Assembly: GCA_947653315.1 (NCBI GenBank)
Contig: CANTGP010000116.1
Location: 1 to 8,345, forward strand
DNA length: 8,345 nt
Direction of reading: 5' to 3'
Origin: an uncultured Lachnospiraceae bacterium
GTDB lineage: Bacteria > Bacillota > Clostridia > Lachnospirales > Lachnospiraceae
Part shown: positions 1 to 5,836 of the stretch, one piece after another
Layout of the letters: each line of letters begins with the position of its first letter
Position numbering within the stretch: the first letter of the stretch is position 1
Translations under genes and position numbers: made by a program
The notes under the pieces: generated by a model
Seen by the model: only the letters and a program-made list of their open reading frames with translations
Database searches by the model: none
What the model was told of the DNA's origin: nothing

Positions 1-11
1 CGTTTTCCGGC

Positions 12-677
12 TTAACTGGAATACGTCTCCAAAAAGTTATAAAGCTCCTCCTCCGAGGCAATATACTTATTCCTGATAATCTCCTGCTTTAACCCGTCCG
101 GAAGGGAATCCAGGGAAATATTGGTGTTCATGTAAACCGTCTGCAGGTCGTCACAGTATACCACCACATAATTTTTCTCATTCACCAGATAAAAGCTGGT
201 AAACACTTCTCGGAACATGTAACTTTTGCGCACCACCACCCGCGCCTTGGAAAACGACACCACTTCCACGCTCACGAATCCCAGCTCCTGGTCCTTTAAG
301 GACGGAGACTGCTGGTACAATTCCATTTCCCGCACAAAGCTCGCACGGTCCATGCCGATATACATATCCGGCACCTTCCATTTCGTTTCCACGGACGTGT
401 TCTTACGGATATCCACTTCCTGTATGATGTACTGGGTATCGGCGCAGATTACCTGTTCCTCCCCCGCGGCCGTGGCGATGACCTGCGGCTGCGGTTCTGC
501 CGGCGTTTCCGGTTCAATCGGCTCTTTTACCTGTGTCTGCGCCTGCTCCTGTACCTGGACGGACGGGTACTTTCCCGGATAAAATTCCTCCTGCAGTTTC
601 ATATGGGAATAAAAACCAAGCGAATACATTCCCACCGGTATAATAAAAAAAATGCTGATACGTTTCGCAACTTTCAT
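12..677 (-). CDS. Membrane-anchored BofC C-terminal-domain protein
   Basis: A 221-aa protein with an N-terminal transmembrane or uncleaved signal segment (about residues 6-24, KRISIFFIIPVGMYSLGF), a Gln/Pro/Glu-rich linker (about 40-68) and an extracytoplasmic C-terminal part. The last 70 residues ('FYLVNEKNYVVVYCDD', then 'ISLDSLPDGLKQEI' and 'ASEEELYNFLETYSS') match the pattern I know from the BofC C-terminal domain, and the preceding 'VPDMYIGMDRASFVRE' to 'LGFVSVEVVSFSKARVVVRK' is the module usually found before it. In Bacillus, BofC is secreted from the forespore into the intermembrane space and restrains SpoIVB, thus delaying pro-sigma-K processing; whether this homologue does so is unknown. 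The gene lies 76 nt after the flippase, with its own strong ribosome site (AAAAGGAG) and no visible terminator between. The stop is at 12-14, so anything downstream is outside the window. Confidence 0.72.
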   Translation of the reverse strand: MKVAKRISIFFIIPVGMYSLGFYSHMKLQEEFYPGKYPSVQVQEQAQTQVKEPIEPETPAEPQPQVIATAAGEEQVICADTQYIIQEVDIRKNTSVETKWKVPDMYIGMDRASFVREMELYQQSPSLKDQELGFVSVEVVSFSKARVVVRKSYMFREVFTSFYLVNEKNYVVVYCDDLQTVYMNTNISLDSLPDGLKQEIIRNKYIASEEELYNFLETYSS

Positions 678-685
678 GGATCGTT

Positions 686-693
686 CTCCTTTT
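686..693 (-). promoter_or_regulatory. Strong ribosome binding site of the bofC-like gene
   Basis: AAAAGGAG on the minus strand ends 8 nt before the ATG at 677, fixing the start of the bofC-like gene. Confidence 0.8.
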
Positions 694-706
694 AAAAGAT
701 TACAGA

Positions 707-736
707 CAGTATCCGCATTTTTCCCTTATTTATACG
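707..736 (-). promoter_or_regulatory. Candidate forespore (sigma-G-type) promoter before the bofC-like gene
   Basis: On the minus strand CGTATA (736-731) and GATACTG (713-707) are 17 nt apart. From memory, sigma-G sites in Bacillus have a -35 like TGMATA/GHATR and a -10 like CATACTA with 17-18 nt between; the -10 here matches 5 of 7 and the -35 core GTATA fits. A start about 7 nt further would leave a leader of roughly 20 nt that includes the AAAAGGAG ribosome site. The known sigma-G control of bofC in Bacillus makes this plausible but not proven. Confidence 0.35.
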
Positions 737-753
737 TTTTTATACAGAAATGG

Positions 754-2568
754 TTAAACCATATGTGTCCTCTCCCACAGCCGCAAAAGGAAACCGCCCC
801 CCGGCATTTCCCTAAGTTCTTCCTCTTTCACCGCTTTAAACAAAAACAGCAGCCCGTTATAAACCGCAAGGCATACCAAAAGGCATACCAAAAGCGTAAC
901 CGCATTCCCCGCCACGCCAAGCAGCAGCCTGCAGATTAACAGGGCAAGCAGCCCCGCCACACACGCCGCTGCCGCCGGGACGGCAAAGAAACGAATCCAG
1001 TCCGGGCTGTACCGCAGATACCCCGATACCCCGATAAAACCGGCCACGCAGACTGTCAGCCAAAAAACCATAGTTCCGCAGGCCGCCGCATGAATGCCCA
1101 TGTCCGTCACGGTCACAAACAGAAGAAGCGCCGCCAAATGGAGTAAAAAAGCCGCAAGCCCGCCGAAAATCACCGTTCTTTGTTTCCTTGTCCTTTGCAG
1201 GATATTCATGAACAAATGGGCAAACGGGAACAAAACCACCACGGCGGAACCTGTCCGGATTAAGGAAACCGCCGTTTTCTGGTCCCCGGTAAAAAGAACA
1301 CCCACCAAAGGCTCCGCCAGCACCGCCAGCCACACGGCGCAGGGAATCGTAAGGATGGCAAGGAAATGCATCAGGTTCCCGAACCGGAATTGCGCTTCCC
1401 TTCCCTCCTGTTTTTCCTGTAACTGCACGATTTTCGGCACGCCGGACGCCGCCAAAAAGGCGCATACCACCGCGGCGATTCCAATCACAGCAGTATATTT
1501 CCCATAATATATGCCCCAGTGTGCCACCCGGATACTGCCTTTCTCTTTCCGGTTCATGGCATAATTAAAAATCCGCTGGTCAATGAGATAATTCATGTTA
1601 TACAGCAGGGCACAGAGCAGATACGGCAGCGCAGTCTGGAAAAATACAAGGAAAATCTGCGCGCCGGACTCCGCATACTTGGATGAGTCGCGCTCAAGCT
1701 GCTGCTTAAAGGTTTTGGCATAGACCATGCGCATCAAGACCATATGAAGAATCCCGAAACCGCACGCAACGGTCAATCCCAGGGCCGCCCCCATGGCGCC
1801 GTAAGCCGGTGCAAATTCCGGCGTCTTCCTCAATGCCGCCACCTTCTCCCCGTAAGCATAAAAAGCGGAGCACAAAAGCAGGCTCGCTCCAAACTGTATG
1901 ATTTTCTCCACCAGTCTGGAATGTACCGTGGGAACCATCGTCCCCATGCCCTGGAAGTATCCCCGCATCACGCCCATCACCGCCGCAAGCAGGACGGCGG
2001 GAGCCGCTGCCGTCACCGCAAGGTACGCCCTCGGCTCCAACAGGAGGATTCCTGCCGTTTGCTCCGAAAAAACGAGCATTCCCGCCGCCAAAAGCCCACC
2101 GGCGGCTATGGTAATAATCATCACATTCCGGTACACCCGTCCGGCGCTTTTATACATGTCCCTCCTTGCCCTGTACTTCATCTGTACTGCCAGCGCCCTG
2201 GAAAACCCATAGGTAAATACGACGCTGATTACCGTAAACAGCTCCATGGCGCCGGCAAAAAAACCGATGCCCTTATCCCCCATCATGCGGCTTAACGGAA
2301 TGCGCAGCAAAAGTCCGATGAAACATGCCACAAGCCCAACATTTCCCATCCATTCCCGCCGTTTTGCCCTGCTGCTGTTCTTAGCGCCGTTTCTGATGCT
2401 GTTTACGCCGTTGATGCCGCTTTTGTTACTTTTGCTGCTGAAACTGCCGAAGCTGCTTTTGCTGCTGAAGCTGCTTTTGCTGCTTTTACCACCGATGCTG
2501 CTTTTGCCGCTTTTACTTTTTTTCACGCTTTTTTTCACGCTGTTTTTTGCTTTCGTTTCCTGCCTCAT
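754..2568 (-). CDS. SpoVB/MurJ-like polysaccharide flippase (MOP superfamily) with a Ser/Lys-rich N-terminal extension
   Basis: A 604-aa polytopic membrane protein. From residue about 74 it reads as a SpoVB/YtgP-type MOP exporter: 'GNVGLVACFIGLLLRIPLSR', 'FVYGFSRALA'-like helix 3 (VVFTYGFSRALAV), and the diagnostic 'MRGYFQGMGTMVPTVHSRLV' at 201-220, with about 12-14 hydrophobic helices to the end. Such proteins flip lipid-linked peptidoglycan or polysaccharide precursors across the membrane; Bacillus SpoVB acts in spore cortex synthesis. The substrate here is unknown. Unusual is the first 70 residues: a cytoplasmic, strongly basic low-complexity tail of KSS, KSSF, SKS and Asn/Gly repeats, absent from typical members. 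The ATG at 2568 has AGGG five nt upstream. No internal start with a good ribosome site is seen before helix 1. Located 27 nt after ybeY, probably co-transcribed. Confidence 0.88.
   Translation of the reverse strand: MRQETKAKNSVKKSVKKSKSGKSSIGGKSSKSSFSSKSSFGSFSSKSNKSGINGVNSIRNGAKNSSRAKRREWMGNVGLVACFIGLLLRIPLSRMMGDKGIGFFAGAMELFTVISVVFTYGFSRALAVQMKYRARRDMYKSAGRVYRNVMIITIAAGGLLAAGMLVFSEQTAGILLLEPRAYLAVTAAAPAVLLAAVMGVMRGYFQGMGTMVPTVHSRLVEKIIQFGASLLLCSAFYAYGEKVAALRKTPEFAPAYGAMGAALGLTVACGFGILHMVLMRMVYAKTFKQQLERDSSKYAESGAQIFLVFFQTALPYLLCALLYNMNYLIDQRIFNYAMNRKEKGSIRVAHWGIYYGKYTAVIGIAAVVCAFLAASGVPKIVQLQEKQEGREAQFRFGNLMHFLAILTIPCAVWLAVLAEPLVGVLFTGDQKTAVSLIRTGSAVVVLFPFAHLFMNILQRTRKQRTVIFGGLAAFLLHLAALLLFVTVTDMGIHAAACGTMVFWLTVCVAGFIGVSGYLRYSPDWIRFFAVPAAAACVAGLLALLICRLLLGVAGNAVTLLVCLLVCLAVYNGLLFLFKAVKEEELREMPGGGFLLRLWERTHMV
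869..892 (-). repeat. 12-bp perfect tandem duplication near the flippase 3' end
   Basis: Plus-strand aggcataccaaa occurs twice in tandem (869-880, 881-892). It gives LLVC-LLVC inside the last transmembrane helix of the flippase, in frame. Confidence 0.85.
2419..2548 (-). repeat. Low-complexity Ser/Lys-coding tract with an 18-bp tandem duplication and three poly-A runs
   Basis: The plus strand holds gaagctgcttttgctgct perfectly twice in tandem (2449-2466, 2467-2484), encoding SSKSSF-SSKSSF. Towards the start codon are T7 (2517-2523), T7 (2529-2535) and T6 (2543-2548), i.e. runs of A7, A7 and A6 in the coding strand within codons 8-18. Surrounding codons are almost all AAA, AGC/AGT and GGC/GGT-type, giving a biased low-complexity segment in the flippase N-terminus. 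Confidence 0.9.
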
Positions 2569-2595
2569 GCCATCCCTGTTCCTTTAGTTTTTTGG

Positions 2596-3120
2596 TTATC
2601 CGTTATCCCTCGTAATCCCCAGCGATTCCAATATCTTTTCCTGCTTATCCTCCATGACCGCCGCTTCCTTCTCCTCCATATGGTCATAACCGCACAAATG
2701 GAGCATACTGTGGGCAATCAGGAAAGCAAATTCCCGTTTCCTGCTGTGTCCGTAACTTAGCGCCTGTTCCCGCACCCGGTCTAACGACAGGACGATATCC
2801 CCAAGCAGCAGTTCCCCGCTGTCCGGGTCAAAGCAATCCGCCTGCTCCTCCTCCGCAAACCCAAAATCCGCCGGTTTCCCATACTCCAGGTTCGGAAAGG
2901 AAAGCACGTCCGTTTCCCGGTCCGTTTCCCGGTATTGCCTGTTGTATTCCCGGATTTCCGCATTGTCCGTCAACAGGACATTTACCACGGCATCATAGGG
3001 ACACTGTTCGCTCTCAAGGACCGCTTCCATAACCTGCGCCGCCGTCTCCTCCAAAGAAAAAGGAAACTCCTTATTTGCTTCTTTCCCTATCTTTTCGGAA
3101 TATTCCACATAACAAGTCAT
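2596..3120 (-). CDS. ybeY: Endoribonuclease YbeY (rRNA maturation factor)
   Basis: This 174-aa protein is a metal-dependent RNase of the UPF0054/YbeY family, involved in 16S rRNA 3'-end maturation and ribosome quality control. The zinc site is complete: H137-SML-H141-LCGYD-H147, where the usual HGxLHLxGYDH has Ser for the first Gly, a substitution that leaves the three histidines intact. The other conserved parts are 'NRQYRETDRETDVLSFP' (60-76) and 'LLGDIVLS' (105-112). A segment rich in Glu/Asp (about 81-103) between them is somewhat longer than in short homologues. The start ATG overlaps the phoH stop (ATGA at 3117-3120), so the two proteins are translationally coupled. In Bacillus this gene is followed by dgkA, cdd and era; here a flippase gene follows after 27 nt. 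Confidence 0.96.
   Translation of the reverse strand: MTCYVEYSEKIGKEANKEFPFSLEETAAQVMEAVLESEQCPYDAVVNVLLTDNAEIREYNRQYRETDRETDVLSFPNLEYGKPADFGFAEEEQADCFDPDSGELLLGDIVLSLDRVREQALSYGHSRKREFAFLIAHSMLHLCGYDHMEEKEAAVMEDKQEKILESLGITRDNG
2908..2931 (-). repeat. 12-bp perfect tandem repeat in ybeY
   Basis: Plus-strand gtccgtttcccg is perfectly repeated (2908-2919, 2920-2931) and gives RETD-RETD in the protein, overlapping the conserved 'YRxxDxxTDVLSFP' motif. Spacing of the motif equals that of other YbeY proteins, so this is identity within a conserved segment, not an insertion. Confidence 0.85.
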
Positions 3121-4136
3121 AGCCTTCTTCTCTCCCTGCCGTTTTTCCCTTTTGCCTGCCTGCGCGCATCCGTTTTTTCAAAATCTTCGTATGCCTTGAC
3201 AATTTTCTGCACCAGCGGATGCCGTACCACATCCTTGCTGGTCAGCTTGCAGAATGCGATATCGTCTATTTTTCCAAGTACCCTTACCGCCACGTCCAGT
3301 CCCGACACGGCGCCGGGCGCCAAATCCTTCTGCGAAACATCGCCGGTAATGACCACCTTGGAGCCGAACCCGATACGGGTTAAAAACATTTTCATCTGCG
3401 CCGGCGTGGTATTCTGCGCCTCGTCCAGAATAATGTAAGCGTTGTCCAACGTCCGGCCGCGCATATAAGCAAGGGGCGCCACCTCAATCAAACCCCGCTC
3501 CATGTTTTTGGCAAATCCCTCCGCCCCCATAAGCTGGTACAGCGCATCGTATAAAGGACGCAAATACGGATCCACCTTACTTTGCAAATCCCCCGGCAGG
3601 AAACCCAGCTTTTCCCCCGCTTCGATGGCGGGGCGCGTCAATATGATGCGTTCCACTTCCTCCCGCTTAAATGCCGTTACCGCCATGGCCATCGCCAAAT
3701 ACGTTTTCCCCGTCCCTGCGGGACCCAGACCGAACACGATCATTTTGTCCCGGATGGCATCCACATACTGCTTCTGCCCCAAAGTCTTTGGTTTTACCGG
3801 CTTCCCGCTCACGGTATGGCAGATGCAATCACTGTCTATTTCCATAAGTATATCTTCCTTATCGTTCATTCCCGCTTCCATTTCCACCGCTATCGCGTAA
3901 TCCACGTTCTGTTCCTGGATTACATTTCCTCTCTCTGATAAGCCTACCAGTTGTTTTACGGTATGCTCCGCCCGCTTCACCGCAGTCCGGCTCCCCGTAA
4001 TCTTGATTTCCCCGTTCCGGTCAACCACCGCCACGCCGAAACTCCGCTCGATTTTCTTTAAAAAAGAATCGTATTGTCCGAATACGTTCTGCATATGTTC
4101 CGTCGGAACATGAATCTGCTGCTCCGTCAACTCCAT
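3117..4136 (-). CDS. phoH: PhoH-like ATPase
   Basis: A 339-aa P-loop ATPase of the PhoH/YbeZ family. An N-terminal KH-like nucleic-acid-binding region (about 15-70, including 'FGVAVVDRNGEIKITG') precedes the PhoH domain. Walker A is GPAGTGKT at 138-145, the conserved 'TRPAIEAGEKLGFLPGD' is at 168-183, Walker B 'YIILDEAQN' is at 234-242, and 'VVITGD' (261-266) is a sensor-like strand. The C-terminus is very basic (RRQAKGKNGRERRRL). In E. coli the homologue YbeZ partners the ribonuclease YbeY, and here ybeY follows with an ATGA overlap, so joint action in rRNA or RNA metabolism is the likely role (inference from family and context). I prefer the ATG at 4136, with GGAG five nt upstream; a GTG at 4142 would add two residues. 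The gene begins 15 nt after yqfD ends. Confidence 0.95.
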   Translation of the reverse strand: MELTEQQIHVPTEHMQNVFGQYDSFLKKIERSFGVAVVDRNGEIKITGSRTAVKRAEHTVKQLVGLSERGNVIQEQNVDYAIAVEMEAGMNDKEDILMEIDSDCICHTVSGKPVKPKTLGQKQYVDAIRDKMIVFGLGPAGTGKTYLAMAMAVTAFKREEVERIILTRPAIEAGEKLGFLPGDLQSKVDPYLRPLYDALYQLMGAEGFAKNMERGLIEVAPLAYMRGRTLDNAYIILDEAQNTTPAQMKMFLTRIGFGSKVVITGDVSQKDLAPGAVSGLDVAVRVLGKIDDIAFCKLTSKDVVRHPLVQKIVKAYEDFEKTDARRQAKGKNGRERRRL

Positions 4137-4151
4137 AAACACTCCATTCCT

Positions 4152-5426
4152 TTACTCCCCTGCCGCCTGTGCATCCGGTTTTGCCCCGTCTTCTTCCGGC
4201 GCCGAATCTTTTACAATCGGGATGTTCTTTCCCGTCTGTTCCACTATCTGCAGCTCCATATCCATCAGCCACTTTTTATTTTTGTTATTCCTTGTTATTG
4301 TAACATTTTTTTTCATTATTTGTACCCCTTTTTCTTCCAAACCGGCTACAAATTTTATTAATTTTTCAGAAAATATGGTTTTTACTTCTTCTTTTGTGTA
4401 TATATTGTCCGTCAGCACATATTCCCGGTTCACGCTGCTGCCGTAATAAACGGGCAGGTAAAAATTATCCAGCAGCTTCACCTGCTTTTTATCCGTCACC
4501 CTGTCATAATTCCCATACTGCACCTTTCCGAGCCGCAGGGCGAATTCCTTTTCCATCACCCCCACCAGCCATTCCTTTTTTTCCTCCCCGGTATATTCTT
4601 TCTTTTCATAAGTAAAGGGGAGTTCTTCCGTCCGGTGCAGGGTGCGGCTGATGAACACATCCGCATCCGCGTCATAATACTGGTATTTTTTCACGGTGGC
4701 ATCCTCATTATACACCGGCACGCTTCCCGAAACCAGCACATCCCCTTTTTTCACCTCCGCACCTACCGCCACCTGCGGCACGCCCGCCCTCGTGACCATG
4801 CTGACAATCTGTCCGTCTTCTTCCGCAACCAAATCGGAGCCATACGTATTACCGAAACCGGCTTCCCCTTCCACGCCGTCTTTCCCCGTGGACACCTCGT
4901 TCTCCTTAATCTGTATTTCCAGCCTCGTTCCGTCAATTTTTGCCGAAGTCCATGTCACGATGCCAAAATCCTGCCGGATTTTCTTCTCCAATTCCTCGAT
5001 ATTGACATCCTCCCGCTTCATTCCCACATAAATCCCGTTCTGCTCCAGGAAATCCATGAAAATATCCTCGGAAACCGAATAATTTCCATGGACTTCCACC
5101 GACCAGATAAACGTGGACATCCATACCCAAAACGCAAGGCTCCCCAAAAGCCCGAACAGGAAAATCTTCCTGCGCCTGACCCGCGGCACGAAAAAAGGCA
5201 GTCCACAGCGCTTCTGTATGGCTACCTTTGTCCCCGTTTTCCTTACGATTCCCTTTAACCGGTAAAACCCCTCCACCGTAATGCACATGGTATAATATTC
5301 CCCGCAGTTGCGGATATCCCATAAAAAAATATCGTGATTGCTGCAAAGGTTCATGAACCGCTCCGGCGAATACCCCCATACGCGGATGACGACGTAACCT
5401 TTCAGGTATTGTATAAACTGAAGCAT
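4152..5426 (-). CDS. yqfD: Sporulation protein YqfD
   Basis: A 424-aa membrane protein of the YqfD family (about 400 aa in Bacillus). The N-terminal region (1-80) has the typical 'YLKGYVVIRVWGYSPERFMN' opening and 'CGLPFFVPRVRRRK'. A single transmembrane segment follows at about 87-110 (basic RRRK before it, ending WSVEV). The next part ('EVHGNYSVSEDIFMDFLEQN', 'VNIEELEKKIRQDF') resembles a POTRA-like module like that of FtsQ/SpoIID-region proteins, and 'GDVLVSG' lies in the extracytoplasmic beta-rich region. The C-terminus adds a Pro/Glu/Asp/Ala-rich tail (last about 20 residues) which looks disordered. In Bacillus yqfD is sigma-E dependent and needed for normal sporulation; the exact role is not settled. 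The ATG at 5426 has a GGGGGA (5433-5438) six nt upstream. It lies 64 nt after yqfC, in a purine-rich spacer with no feature I can identify. Confidence 0.93.
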   Translation of the reverse strand: MLQFIQYLKGYVVIRVWGYSPERFMNLCSNHDIFLWDIRNCGEYYTMCITVEGFYRLKGIVRKTGTKVAIQKRCGLPFFVPRVRRRKIFLFGLLGSLAFWVWMSTFIWSVEVHGNYSVSEDIFMDFLEQNGIYVGMKREDVNIEELEKKIRQDFGIVTWTSAKIDGTRLEIQIKENEVSTGKDGVEGEAGFGNTYGSDLVAEEDGQIVSMVTRAGVPQVAVGAEVKKGDVLVSGSVPVYNEDATVKKYQYYDADADVFISRTLHRTEELPFTYEKKEYTGEEKKEWLVGVMEKEFALRLGKVQYGNYDRVTDKKQVKLLDNFYLPVYYGSSVNREYVLTDNIYTKEEVKTIFSEKLIKFVAGLEEKGVQIMKKNVTITRNNKNKKWLMDMELQIVEQTGKNIPIVKDSAPEEDGAKPDAQAAGE

Positions 5427-5490
5427 GGCGATTCCCCCGTTTTTTTGTTTTTCCGCTTCCTTCCGTTTCTTTTTTCCGGATTTCCCACGT

Positions 5491-5802
5491 TCAGTGGTAG
5501 CGGATGCATTCGATGCACCCGCTGATTTTCATGTCTTCATTGGTATAATAATCAATGGTCATCCGCTTACCGCTTATACTGATCTGGCAGGTCTTTCCCT
5601 GCAGCACGATACATTCCGGCGAATATTCCAAAATTCCCCTGTAATTTTCCACGAAGGCATCCGCGTTCCCCGTCACCGTCACGATGGATGCCCCCAGCAT
5701 GGAGTCCTTGGGAAGTTTCAATGATTCCACAATGATTTCTTTTTGTCGTTCCAGTCTTTGCCTGCCGGTCTGTCTGCCGGTCTTTTTTCTTGCTCTCATC
5801 AT
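5491..5802 (-). CDS. yqfC: Sporulation protein YqfC (YabP/YqfC family)
   Basis: This 103-aa protein matches the YabP/YqfC family: a basic N-terminus, 'EIIVESLKLPKDSML' (compare the usual '...LELPKDV..DLPRI'), then 'VTVTGNADAFVENYRGILEY' with the conserved ENYRG (ENHRG in many homologues), and a beta-rich C-terminal half ending 'CIECIRYH'. YqfC is made in the mother cell under sigma-E in Bacillus; its molecular role is poorly defined. Position immediately upstream of yqfD and phoH is the standard order and strengthens the call. Two adjacent ATGs (5802 and 5799) are possible starts; neither has a clear Shine-Dalgarno sequence (the nearest is AGGTG more than 20 nt away), which is unusual beside its neighbours. 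The N-terminus is lengthened by a short TGRQ-TGRQ duplication. The gap to the upstream phosphorylase stop is 23 nt. Confidence 0.88.
   Translation of the reverse strand: MMRARKKTGRQTGRQRLERQKEIIVESLKLPKDSMLGASIVTVTGNADAFVENYRGILEYSPECIVLQGKTCQISISGKRMTIDYYTNEDMKISGCIECIRYH
5762..5785 (-). repeat. 12-bp in-frame tandem duplication at the start of yqfC
   Basis: Plus-strand ctgccggtctgt (5762-5773) is followed by ctgccggtcttt (5774-5785), one mismatch. In the protein it gives TGRQ twice within the basic N-terminal segment, ahead of the conserved family domain. Confidence 0.8.
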
Positions 5803-5807
5803 GGAAC

Positions 5808-5836
5808 AATATATGCGCCGCGCACCTATTCTATGA
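5808..5836 (-). promoter_or_regulatory. Candidate sigma-E-type promoter before yqfC
   Basis: On the minus strand TCATAGA (5836-5830) and CATATATT (5815-5808) are separated by 14 nt. The Bacillus sigma-E consensus, from memory, is a KMATATT-like -35 and a CATACAHT-like -10 with about 14 nt between; here the -35 matches 5 of 7 and the -10 matches 7 of 8. The -35 overlaps the last codons of the phosphorylase gene. yqfC belongs to the sigma-E regulon in Bacillus, which makes the position meaningful. A start point about 7 nt after the -10 would fall at or just before the first ATG (5802). Confidence 0.4.

Noticed and set aside
1..20. Terminator after the bofC-like gene
   Set aside because: Only 11 bases lie beyond the stop codon; a TTCC/GGAA pairing is too short and truncated to support a call.
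857..1465. 202-codon minus-strand frame inside the flippase gene
   Set aside because: Gly/Arg-rich out-of-frame reading of a well supported membrane protein; no independent start signal.
4635..5258. Long plus-strand open frame (207 codons) opposite yqfD
   Set aside because: His/Arg/Pro-rich translation typical of antisense shadow; yqfD on the minus strand is clearly the gene.
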